Below the pieces are notes generated by a model. The model had not been told where the DNA came from and ran no database searches. It was given only the letters and a program-made list of their open reading frames with translations. This document shows positions 32,928 through 41,112 of a DNA stretch of 64,000 nt, one piece after another. The DNA is from Clostridia bacterium. GTDB lineage: Bacteria; Bacillota; Clostridia; Oscillospirales; CAG-272. The translations under genes and the position numbers were made by a program. The first letter of the stretch is position 1, and each line of letters begins with the position of its first letter. Location of the stretch: contig JAFVTH010000007.1 of assembly GCA_017503285.1 (NCBI GenBank), positions 1 to 64,000 on the forward strand, read 5' to 3'.

Positions 32928-33620
32928 TCAATCAATAATGGTTTTATCAGCAAAATCCTCAAGGGACATATACTGACGCTTAATTTGCTTGGACATATAG
33001 CTTCTGTTTATAAGCACATATTCGATTTTATTTTCGTCCACATAGATAAAATCTCCACAGGGCTGAATTGAGCCTTGGTGAATAAATGAATTTTCGTCCT
33101 CGCTCCAGCTTGTGTTCTCAAGCCATCTTGAGCTTTCAAGTAGCATAACAAGGCTATTTAGTATCTCATCCTCGGTCTTTTCGCCAGCCTGAAGGCTACG
33201 GCGCCAATCGGCAATCATACCATAAAGCTTGCTATAAGGACAAAAGCTATTTTCGTTTATTATGCCAAAGAAGAAGGATTGTTCTCCTTGCTCCTTTACA
33301 TCCTTTTGAGCCTCTGACAAAACATATACAACAACGTCTAAGTTCAGAGGCTGGGTCTTGTAAAGGCTATAAAGAAGCTTAAAGGCATTCTTTGCGTGTG
33401 CGCTCTTGTAAGCCTGTAGCCTGTTACGAGAGCAGCTAAGCCATTTAGTATAAATAACAGAAAAAGCAGAGAACAAAATCCTATAAATTGGACCATGCTT
33501 CTTTATGTGCTTGTGAGTAACATCAGAAGCACCAAAAACAAATTCCTTTATAGATGGGTCGGTGGACTTTTCGTTTATGTAAGCGGCACACTGCTTATAC
33601 GTTTCAATTTTCACATCCAT
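32928..33620 (-). CDS. hypothetical protein (operon B)
   Basis: Encodes 230 residues, apparently all cytosolic and mostly helical in the first half (many Lys/Tyr; RILFSAFSVIYTKWLSC near 47-63), with a more mixed C-terminal part (CGDFIYVDENKIEYVLINR near 188-206). No catalytic motif is recognised. GGAG precedes the ATG. It is spaced 15 bases after the ParA-like gene and 11 bases before the AdoMet decarboxylase gene, so it is a core member of the operon. It may be an adaptor for the ATPase, but nothing in the sequence proves that. Confidence 0.75.
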   Translation of the reverse strand: MDVKIETYKQCAAYINEKSTDPSIKEFVFGASDVTHKHIKKHGPIYRILFSAFSVIYTKWLSCSRNRLQAYKSAHAKNAFKLLYSLYKTQPLNLDVVVYVLSEAQKDVKEQGEQSFFFGIINENSFCPYSKLYGMIADWRRSLQAGEKTEDEILNSLVMLLESSRWLENTSWSEDENSFIHQGSIQPCGDFIYVDENKIEYVLINRSYMSKQIKRQYMSLEDFADKTIID

Positions 33621-33635
33621 GATATATCTCCAAAA

Positions 33636-34541
33636 TTATTCAGCAATAGCACTTGCTAAGGCTTGATATCTTGAAAGACCCTCAAGCTCATCATTGTTTG
33701 TCAGTGCATTTTCAGCATTTAACTTGTAAAGAACATCCTCGTGCCATTTGAATCGAGTAATCTCGTTGATTCCAAAATGTGTCTCGTCTATAAAAGAAGA
33801 ATTGATATCTAAATATTCAAAATCGTCGCCTTCGATTCTTTCACAAATATCTTCAACCGAGGACTTTAGCTGTGACTTGCCGTTAATTACCACGTCAGCA
33901 GGAACAACAGTAGGGAGAAGGATAAATTCCTTTTCGTCTGCGTTTCTGCCCCACCTTCTTGCAAAGTTTCTTAGATAGTTAAACGTACCGATTCTAAATT
34001 GATGAGTAGGACGCATGCAGAAAACAATCTTGTCAGAATTGTCAACAGAAAGACGAGCAGAGAACTGGTCGCCTGCTGCAGAGTCCATAACAATGGCTTT
34101 AATACCATTATTTTCAGCAAAGTGGTTGAATCTAGACATTACCTCCTCGATTCTTCCGGCAATATCGCTTCTGTCAAGCTGTCTGCTGGCATCATTAACC
34201 CCAAGGAACATAACTGCATAGTTGTCCTCAAGACCTAAAATGTTTCCAACAGGAACGAATTTTTTGTAGAGTGGATGGTCAGAAAGCTTGCCAACTCTAT
34301 TCATCGGCCAGGTTTCCTCGCCCTTCAAAAATTCCTTAACATCATAGCCACTGGTGTGGAAATAATCATGCTTGTTAAGAAGGTAGGTCATGCCGGCACT
34401 TTCAATGTCCATATCTAAAAGAAGAATAGGAGAGCTACTATAGGCTTCCAGCTCCTCTGCAAGAAATGGAATGGTGTTAAGGCAGGTTGTGCTACGTCCT
34501 GCACCACCCTTGTATGAGAAAAATGTAGTGATAGTAGCCAT
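33636..34541 (-). CDS. ParA/MinD-like ATPase with KGGAGRST P-loop
   Basis: Encodes 301 residues. The deviant Walker A motif is FSYKGGAGRSTT (K11 to T19), followed by the switch-like LLLDMDIESAGMTYLL (about 40-55) and IVMDSAAGDQFSARL. The Arg in place of the usual Lys before S/T (GRS rather than GKS) marks a subgroup of MinD-like ATPases often found with TIR and other effector proteins rather than with plasmid partition genes. It dimerises on ATP in the cytosol. There is no parB or parS-like element nearby. AAGGAGG precedes the ATG, which overlaps the previous stop as TAATG. It is probably a regulatory switch of the operon B system. Confidence 0.85.
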   Translation of the reverse strand: MATITTFFSYKGGAGRSTTCLNTIPFLAEELEAYSSSPILLLDMDIESAGMTYLLNKHDYFHTSGYDVKEFLKGEETWPMNRVGKLSDHPLYKKFVPVGNILGLEDNYAVMFLGVNDASRQLDRSDIAGRIEEVMSRFNHFAENNGIKAIVMDSAAGDQFSARLSVDNSDKIVFCMRPTHQFRIGTFNYLRNFARRWGRNADEKEFILLPTVVPADVVINGKSQLKSSVEDICERIEGDDFEYLDINSSFIDETHFGINEITRFKWHEDVLYKLNAENALTNNDELEGLSRYQALASAIAE

Positions 34542-36502
34542 TACTTGTCCTCCTTGGATAGTAGCTTAGAAATAACGTTTTTGTCTGTTGTGTCAAGCTT
34601 CTTTTCCATTTGCTCAGCCCAAGCACGGATAAACTCATCGGAGTCCTTCTTCATTGCCGTACGAATATCGTTGTGGGCATCTGCATTTCCACAGCCATCC
34701 GCAATAGATCGGCTCATAAGGCTAAGGAGTAGGTCGGGGATAAGCTTAGCAAGCTCCTTTTCGAAGCTGGAAAGTGTAACCTTGCCACTGTTGTTATTAT
34801 CAATAGTGATGTTTCTAAATGCATCAAGAATTAGTTTCTCGGTAGATTCCTTCACGCTTTGGCGGATAGCGTTTTCGATGGTGTACTCACCACGGATTTT
34901 CGCTTCTTCCTCTGCTATCTGCTTTTTGTTTTCCTCTCTAAAGACTCTACGTTTTCTCTTTATAGCCTCATCCTCGATGTTAACCTTTTCTTTTTCGAGA
35001 ACAATGCTGTTATCCTGGAAGGCTTGAGAATAAAGACGCTCATACTTGTTGTAGTAGTCATAGAAGTCTGCAATTGACTCAATATAACGCTCGGTAATTT
35101 TAACGTCATAATCGCCAGCCTCCCAAACATACTCGTCCTTTGCCTTTGGAAGGTTTTCAAGAAGCTGTATGAACAAACGGCTCATCTGTTTTACAGGATA
35201 TTTGTCAATGTGATACGCAATAACGTTGTTAGCCTTAACGAGTGTAGGCATAAGCTTTGCGTCAACAAGCATCTTGGAGTTTAGCTTTCTTGTGTACAGG
35301 TCTCTTCTTGATGTATCTGTATGCTTTGATTTGAAGCCGATGTAGTAGGTATCTACTATGTACTCAATACCATCTCTCTTGAACTGGTCGTAAATACGCT
35401 GTACGTTTTGGAGCGCCGCGTTCATTGTTTGTACTACGTCGTCAGCGCCAACATCATCGCCCATATCAGCTTTTCTGGTGTTTACATATCCATAGAAAAG
35501 TATGAAAACTATATGGATTGTATTGAATAGGGCGTTTGAGCTGTTTGATTTAAGAATATCATCACGGGAAATTGGCTTAAAGCCGGCAAGGAAGGTGTCG
35601 TCAATAAAGCTGTCCTTCAATACATCCTTGTAGACATCCCATACCTTGTCCGCTACCTTGAAGCACTTTTCTCTCCAATGAACGTGGATTTGGTCGTTGC
35701 TACCTCTGCCGTCATTTATAGCCTCAAGAAGCTCTGGGTCGGCATAAACTGTTATGTCGTTGTTGTTTTCGTCCTTGATAACAGATTCGTTGATAATGTT
35801 GTCGTCAAAGTCACTATATGCCTCAAGAACTGAGTAAGTAAAGAACAGAGAAGGGGTTTCACAGCCAGTTGTAAAGCTCCAGCCCATTGTTTCCCCGTCG
35901 TCAATGAAGGATGAGTTAAAGAATTCAATGATCTTGCGAATAAGCTCAATGATCTTGTCGTTATATTCCTCACTAATAGGCAAATCGCCTCTTTGATAAG
36001 CCTTTCTTACCTGTACAAAAAGACTAAGCGCCCAAGTCATAGAACCGATGTATGGGAAGTTCTTGTTGAAAAGCTCACCATTGTTGCCAAGCTTGTTGTC
36101 CTCTTGGCTGATATATGGATAAAGGGTATAGTAGCCTGTTCCCTTAGTGCCTATATAGTCAATAATTCTATAAATGCTTTGCACAAGCTCCTTCTTATCA
36201 TCGTTTGAAAGAGTAGCATTAAGACGGTTCATCAAGGAAATAATACCGGTGTTTCCATAGATGTCGCTAAGAAAGCCAGCGCTTCTGCTTCTTTCATCAG
36301 AATAGAAAACCTGATGTCCGTCTATCTCAATACGTCTTTTCTTGTAGCTTTCAAAGATTTTGTTACCGAGTGCTTCGGCAGGATTAAAGCAATAGAAAAT
36401 TTGCTCATCGCCGTCATTTACAACAGCTCTCTTTTCGCCTTCCTTGTCAAAAATAAGCTCGGCAACGTCACGTCTTAGATTAAATTCCTTGTCCTTGTTC
36501 AT
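34541..36502 (-). CDS. large hypothetical protein (operon B)
   Basis: Encodes 653 residues with no signal or membrane segment. The first 450 residues are helical with repeated aromatic/acidic strings (YIGSMTWALSLFVQVRKAYQ near 152-171, DDGETMGWSFTTGCETPSLF near 211-230), which could be an alpha/alpha-toroid or superhelical scaffold. Residues about 500-545 are a highly basic/acidic coiled coil (IKRKRRVFREENKKQIAEEE). The C-terminal 90 residues are a separate helical module. No catalytic motif is found. The stop overlaps the ParA-like start, so the two products are probably made in equal amounts and may form a complex. AAGGAG precedes the ATG. Confidence 0.78.
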   Translation of the reverse strand: MNKDKEFNLRRDVAELIFDKEGEKRAVVNDGDEQIFYCFNPAEALGNKIFESYKKRRIEIDGHQVFYSDERSRSAGFLSDIYGNTGIISLMNRLNATLSNDDKKELVQSIYRIIDYIGTKGTGYYTLYPYISQEDNKLGNNGELFNKNFPYIGSMTWALSLFVQVRKAYQRGDLPISEEYNDKIIELIRKIIEFFNSSFIDDGETMGWSFTTGCETPSLFFTYSVLEAYSDFDDNIINESVIKDENNNDITVYADPELLEAINDGRGSNDQIHVHWREKCFKVADKVWDVYKDVLKDSFIDDTFLAGFKPISRDDILKSNSSNALFNTIHIVFILFYGYVNTRKADMGDDVGADDVVQTMNAALQNVQRIYDQFKRDGIEYIVDTYYIGFKSKHTDTSRRDLYTRKLNSKMLVDAKLMPTLVKANNVIAYHIDKYPVKQMSRLFIQLLENLPKAKDEYVWEAGDYDVKITERYIESIADFYDYYNKYERLYSQAFQDNSIVLEKEKVNIEDEAIKRKRRVFREENKKQIAEEEAKIRGEYTIENAIRQSVKESTEKLILDAFRNITIDNNNSGKVTLSSFEKELAKLIPDLLLSLMSRSIADGCGNADAHNDIRTAMKKDSDEFIRAWAEQMEKKLDTTDKNVISKLLSKEDK

Positions 36503-36514
36503 GTTTCTGTCTCC

Positions 36515-37561
36515 TTAATTTATATGTTTTGTAAGGCAATGTAGGCCACCACCACCAAGAGAAGCCTCTCTTGAGTAGAATGGAATAACATCAATGCCCT
36601 TGTAAATGGTTTTCAAAATGTCAATTGCCATTTTATCAAGCTCGCCATTGTTAAACTGTGGCACAATGATTGCGCCGTTTACAATAGCGTAGTTTACATA
36701 GGTGTCAAGCACGGGCTCGCCAACAAGGCGCGCAAATGAGCCATCAGCCTCAACGATATCAGCGCAGTCGTCCTCGGTTCTATAGTAAATAGGTGGGATT
36801 GGCAAATGCACAATCTTGTATTCCTTGCCCTCAAGACTGCGTGCGCTCTTGATGATTTTTTCAGCCTCGCGGACAATTTCGTACTGTGGGTCGTTTTTGT
36901 CATCAGTCCAGGAAAGGATAACCGTTTCCTTGTCGGCAAACGCCATTACGTTGTCTATGTGTCCGCCTGTTTCGTCATAAGCAAGTCCACGTGGGAGCCA
37001 AATAATTTGCTCCGTGCCGGTTGCGTCCTTTATGCGCTTTTCAATTTCCTCAATTGAAAGGTCGGGGTTTCTGTTATCGTTAACAATTGCGTCCTTTACA
37101 GCAAAGAGCGTGCCGTGTCCGTCAGGAAGAAAGTTTCCGCCCTCAAGCACAACAGGGCAGTCCTTAACAGGATAGCCGAAAAGCTCTCCGATTTTATAGT
37201 CAAGCCTGTCGTCGTCATCCCAAGGGGTATAAAGCTCACCACCATAGGCATTAAAGTTAAATGCCGCAATATGTGGCTCAGCCCCAAGGACAACGCTGGA
37301 AACTGTATCTCTTGACCAGCAATCGTTATATTTCATTTCAACAAGAGTAACATTATCGTTATACGAGTAGTTGTTTCTTGCTGTGTCCATAAGCTCTGGT
37401 AGAACACCAAGGATTACAGGCTGGTACTCTGCCATTGTGTTGGCAAGCTTTACCATCATTTCACGGATGGGTCCACAATGCTTGCGCCAAACGTCCTCAC
37501 GAGAGGGAAATAACACAACAGCGGCACGTTGTTTTTCGAATTCTGCAGGTAATCTTTTCAT
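36515..37561 (-). CDS. aguA: agmatine deiminase family protein
   Basis: Encodes 348 residues, the usual length. The family (Porphyromonas-type peptidyl-arginine/agmatine deiminase) turns agmatine into N-carbamoylputrescine and ammonia. All key parts are visible: the NDCWSRDT acidic site (D80, D85), VLEGGNFLPDGHGTL (E140), DETGGHIDN (H201, D203) and the C-terminal nucleophile C342 in SLGGGGLHCLTK. It lacks a signal peptide. The usual partner aguB is absent; instead the gene sits between a TIR-domain gene and an unknown in operon B. It may act on a guanidino group of a signal molecule or protein rather than in ordinary polyamine metabolism; that is inference. AAGGAG precedes the ATG. Confidence 0.9.
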   Translation of the reverse strand: MKRLPAEFEKQRAAVVLFPSREDVWRKHCGPIREMMVKLANTMAEYQPVILGVLPELMDTARNNYSYNDNVTLVEMKYNDCWSRDTVSSVVLGAEPHIAAFNFNAYGGELYTPWDDDDRLDYKIGELFGYPVKDCPVVLEGGNFLPDGHGTLFAVKDAIVNDNRNPDLSIEEIEKRIKDATGTEQIIWLPRGLAYDETGGHIDNVMAFADKETVILSWTDDKNDPQYEIVREAEKIIKSARSLEGKEYKIVHLPIPPIYYRTEDDCADIVEADGSFARLVGEPVLDTYVNYAIVNGAIIVPQFNNGELDKMAIDILKTIYKGIDVIPFYSREASLGGGGLHCLTKHIN

Positions 37562-37570
37562 TTTTGCTCC

Positions 37571-39370
37571 TTATTTAAGCTGCTCCAAATTGCTATGGTT
37601 TTCTCTCAGCTTCATCTTTGCTGAGGGATTGATGCTGATTAAGAACTTAAAGGCATCAATAAGTCTATCGCATTCATCAGTTTGGTGGTCAATGTTGTAT
37701 GTAAACACCATATCCTGAACAAATCGTCTTGTTTCATTATAGCCAGTAGAATACCAAGCGCCATTAACAAGATTTTTCTCGTTAACGAACAGAATAAAGC
37801 TATAGCAAAGCTTAAGCTGATTGTTATCTTGAATCTCAACCTCAACAAAGTTACTAATGGCTTCCTTGTACTCTCTTTCGGTTGGGCCCTCGCCTCCCTC
37901 AGAGTTTGTATCAAAGCTCATCCAGCTTGCAAGGCGAGGATATTTTTTGCCTGTTGTAGGAATTCTATCTGTGCCGTCGTCCTCCTCATGTCCCAAAAGG
38001 TGAGTGGTAAGCTGTCTTGCCTCGGAAGAGGGAAGCACAATCCTTTTTTCCTGCCAATCATCAAGCTTTTTGAGCATAAGAAGATCGTCAAGCTTGCTAA
38101 TTAGGGCATTATATGAAATGCTATTTACATCATTAACGGTGTTAAGAAACTCAACAAATCTCTGTAAAAATTTAATAAAATCGTAGGCGACGCCTGCTGC
38201 AGCCTCATATGAATATTCGGATGCCTTTTTCTTATCTCCAAGCCAAGCGGAAACCTCACCGGGAAGACGGAAAATATTTCCAGTGCGCTTGTAGTCAAAG
38301 TAGAACTGCACATCGTTTGAAGTAAATAGCTCGTCAAATCTACGGGAGTCGTCCTTATCTGTGATATGATAAAGCTCCTTGAAGGCTCCAATGGTTTTGC
38401 CGTTGAACTCCTTCAAAAAGAAAAGGATTTTGTTTCTAAAGGAGAAGTCGCGTCTGATCATGGATACAACCTCGCGACGGCTAGAAATGTCCTTTTTAAT
38501 AAAGCCCTCAACCTTTTTCTTGGTTAGATAAACCTCCTCTGCTTCCTTTCTTGGGAAGTAATAGAAGTATTTAACGCCGTGTTCCTTTGGATTATATGAC
38601 TTTACACCCTTGGAAACGGTATCCTTGCCTAAGAGGTTTAGCGCAATGATCATACAAGAGTATGTGTTATAGTCGTATTCCAAAAGCTCGTTTGAAAGAA
38701 TATGGGCCTCTCTAAGATTTTCAATTGCAAGCTCATTGCTCTCCTTAATATCGTCGCTTACTGTCTTTGATGTGCAACGGTTTTTGGAGCAGGTTGCAAG
38801 AAGAGAAGAAAACTTTCTTGAAGCAAGCTCGTTGTCCCAAGCAATCTTTATATTTTCAAGAATTGTGGACTCATATTGACCCTTGATTTTTCTCGCGAGC
38901 CTAATGTAGTCCTGCTCGGTAGAGGAGGAGGTGAGGCTCTCAAAAATTGTAGTACCTTGAAGACTAGTTAGTCTACACTTTTCTCTAAATTCGTAAGGCA
39001 GGACATCAACCGACATTCCACCTAGAAAAACGGGAAGAATAGGAATGTTTTCACCTGCTGCAATTTGACTGTTGATCAGCCTAAGCTCGTTAATCACACC
39101 GTCCTTGTAAACGGATGAGCAGGAAATAAGACAAACAACCAAGCAGCTTTTTTTAACATTCTTCTCAACCTCCTTGGCATAATCATCGCCAATTTCGTTG
39201 ACGTTGGCTCCGTCAGCCTTGAACATGCACCAGTGCTTAAGACCAATTGAATCAAAGGCTCTTACTAAGCCTACGGCGTATTCCTTGTCCTCGTTAGCGG
39301 TTGAAATGAAAACCTGATCTCTTGCACAGCCCATATGGGTGGCAACCTCAAGTAGCTTATTCTTATCCAT
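37571..39370 (-). CDS. TIR-domain protein, first gene of operon B
   Basis: Encodes 599 residues. Residues about 17-155 fit a TIR domain: DQVFISTANEDKEYAVGL (strand A, BB region), HWCMFKADGANVNEIGDDY, then SCLVVCLISCSSVYKDGVINELRL with the candidate NAD-cleaving glutamate E95, and NIPILPVFL. Bacterial TIR proteins hydrolyse or rearrange NAD, either as effectors or to make cyclic ADP-ribose-like signals. The remaining 440 residues are helical and unrecognised, probably a sensor or oligomerisation region; YFYYFPRKEAEEVYLTKKKV lies near its centre. AAAGGACT precedes the ATG and a strong promoter lies 55 bases upstream. It leads the RyR/polyamine operon. Confidence 0.87.
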   Translation of the reverse strand: MDKNKLLEVATHMGCARDQVFISTANEDKEYAVGLVRAFDSIGLKHWCMFKADGANVNEIGDDYAKEVEKNVKKSCLVVCLISCSSVYKDGVINELRLINSQIAAGENIPILPVFLGGMSVDVLPYEFREKCRLTSLQGTTIFESLTSSSTEQDYIRLARKIKGQYESTILENIKIAWDNELASRKFSSLLATCSKNRCTSKTVSDDIKESNELAIENLREAHILSNELLEYDYNTYSCMIIALNLLGKDTVSKGVKSYNPKEHGVKYFYYFPRKEAEEVYLTKKKVEGFIKKDISSRREVVSMIRRDFSFRNKILFFLKEFNGKTIGAFKELYHITDKDDSRRFDELFTSNDVQFYFDYKRTGNIFRLPGEVSAWLGDKKKASEYSYEAAAGVAYDFIKFLQRFVEFLNTVNDVNSISYNALISKLDDLLMLKKLDDWQEKRIVLPSSEARQLTTHLLGHEEDDGTDRIPTTGKKYPRLASWMSFDTNSEGGEGPTEREYKEAISNFVEVEIQDNNQLKLCYSFILFVNEKNLVNGAWYSTGYNETRRFVQDMVFTYNIDHQTDECDRLIDAFKFLISINPSAKMKLRENHSNLEQLK

Positions 39371-39424
39371 AAAAAGTCCTTTCTAATCACAGAAGTAAAT
39401 TAGGGCATACTACCCCTATTTTTA

Positions 39425-39453
39425 ATTATAATAAATTAAATATAAAAAGTCAA
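39425..39453 (-). promoter_or_regulatory. promoter of operon B
   Basis: On the - strand: TTGACT (39453-39448), 17-base spacer, TATAAT (39430-39425). The transcript leader is about 48 bases. Confidence 0.8.
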
Positions 39454-39480
39454 GATGTTTGTTAAAGTCAAAAAAGTCGA

Positions 39481-39508
39481 AAAGCCCCGCTGTAAACGGG
39501 GCTTTTTC
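39481..39508 (-). terminator. terminator of operon A
   Basis: Stem AAAGCCCCG/CGGGGCTTT with loop CTGTAAA and flanking A/T runs, three bases after the stop at 39511. Confidence 0.9.
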
Positions 39509-39510
39509 AA

Positions 39511-41106
39511 TTACGAGCTCATTACATAAGCAACGATGCCAAGGATAATATAAAGAACGATAAGACCGGTTAGCACACCTGCAATAATACGGCTGGCAAC
39601 TCTTTGCCCTGGGGTTCCGTTTCTGTACAGGTAAACACATCCAGCAGGATAGCAAACTATCATAAGGAAAATACAAAGTAGCCAGTTTACCCTACGCTCA
39701 GAAACAATAGGGTGGATTGACTCATCTTGTGTTGGTTCATATTCGCCGTGTGCTGGAGGAACATCCGTGGATTGCGCCGTTCCATATGAGCAGTTTACCA
39801 CTATAATATTACTATCAATTTTTCGCTTGATAAGAGCCTCGTTTTCTCCCAACGCAGTAATATATGTTGGTTCTATGCGAGGGATATAAGAAGAAATCTC
39901 GGAAATGTTTGTTGTTTCACCGTGGGTTGCAACGATATTTGCTGTTCCGCTATAGTTTTGTGAGTGGCTTATGGTTCTGTTGATATCAATGTGCCTGTAG
40001 TCGTGATAAACATTTTTCAAATGCTCACCTGTTGAGGCGGTGTTGTGTCGTAGAATGATAAGGTTGTCGGCGTCGGAAAGTATATCGCGCACACCGCCAC
40101 CCTGATCGTATGAAACAGAGGCAGCAATATCGTTTACAGAATACACATATCCACAATTTCGCGGCGGGGAGTGTATGAATTTTGAAAATTCTGGGGAAGC
40201 TTCGTCAGGCAATGCGTCGAAAATTGCATTGAAATAATAACGGTCCGTGACGGTGTCATTAAGCTCTTGGATGATTACATTTAGTAGCTGTTGACAATGA
40301 GTATCAAACACGTCAATTACAATGGTTTTTCCTTCCTTTAGCGCTTTGCGAATATTTGTAATGCTTTGACGAGGAGTTGCGCCGCTTGCAAGAATGTGTC
40401 GTGCCTGAGTGTGTAAATTGTCAAAATAGCTTTTGATTTCTCCTTGAGCCTCTCTGCCTGTAGTAAGCTCGTGGATTATGTTGTTAATTGTGGCATTGTC
40501 ATCTGCGTCGCCACTTCTAGAAAATAGCACCTCGCGTAGATGGTTTTCCACGTTTGTAACAAGCTCCTCGTGTGGTGCGTCATAAAACAGCTCAGCACGA
40601 GGATCTGCGCCCATAAAATCAAGAAAGTCGTAAAGTCCTTTCATATACATGCCACCAGCAAAAGACATTCTTTCTCCATCAACAGAGGAGCGAATAACAA
40701 ACCTAGAAAGCTGGTCTCTGCTTAAGTCAATAAACGGGTCATAAACCGGATTTTCCTCGTTTACAATAATAAGACGGCTTGGGTCATCACTATAGGCTTG
40801 AGTCATAAGCGCCTCAAGCTCCTTGTTTCCACAGTGGACTACGATAGAGCCAAAACCGAGACGTGTGGCGTTGTAAGCAGAGGCGCACATAACTCTGTTT
40901 CTTAACTGAACAGTGTTACCGGAAACAACCACTCTTTCAAGCCCACCCCTTGATAAATAAGCCTCAATAGGAGTGCTTGTGTGTCGGGTAAGCATACGCC
41001 TTCTTCGGTTTTCCATTATCAGCTCGTTTTGTTGCCTGCGCATGTTCGCGTCAATTCTGCTACCACGAACAGAGCTTGTAACCAGTTGAACTATTTTTTG
41101 TAGCAT
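39511..41106 (-). CDS. degenerate VirD4-like protein with C-terminal membrane segments (operon A, last gene)
   Basis: Encodes 531 residues. It parallels the VirD4-like ATPase encoded just upstream: NEENPVYDPFIDLSRDQLS, a GKTIVIDVFD strand, then DADNLIILRHNTASTGEHLKNV lining up with the SSVLSFRANDESTRSFMTGL region of its neighbour. The P-loop position is lost (VSGNTVQLRNRVMC instead of GGTGCGKT), so it is probably a pseudo-ATPase. Two membrane helices lie at about 470-490 and 505-527. A plausible role is a membrane-anchored, catalytically dead partner of the ATPase. AAGGAG precedes the ATG. The comparison was made by eye and needs a profile search. Confidence 0.72.
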   Translation of the reverse strand: MLQKIVQLVTSSVRGSRIDANMRRQQNELIMENRRRRMLTRHTSTPIEAYLSRGGLERVVVSGNTVQLRNRVMCASAYNATRLGFGSIVVHCGNKELEALMTQAYSDDPSRLIIVNEENPVYDPFIDLSRDQLSRFVIRSSVDGERMSFAGGMYMKGLYDFLDFMGADPRAELFYDAPHEELVTNVENHLREVLFSRSGDADDNATINNIIHELTTGREAQGEIKSYFDNLHTQARHILASGATPRQSITNIRKALKEGKTIVIDVFDTHCQQLLNVIIQELNDTVTDRYYFNAIFDALPDEASPEFSKFIHSPPRNCGYVYSVNDIAASVSYDQGGGVRDILSDADNLIILRHNTASTGEHLKNVYHDYRHIDINRTISHSQNYSGTANIVATHGETTNISEISSYIPRIEPTYITALGENEALIKRKIDSNIIVVNCSYGTAQSTDVPPAHGEYEPTQDESIHPIVSERRVNWLLCIFLMIVCYPAGCVYLYRNGTPGQRVASRIIAGVLTGLIVLYIILGIVAYVMSS

Positions 41107-41112
41107 CCTAAA

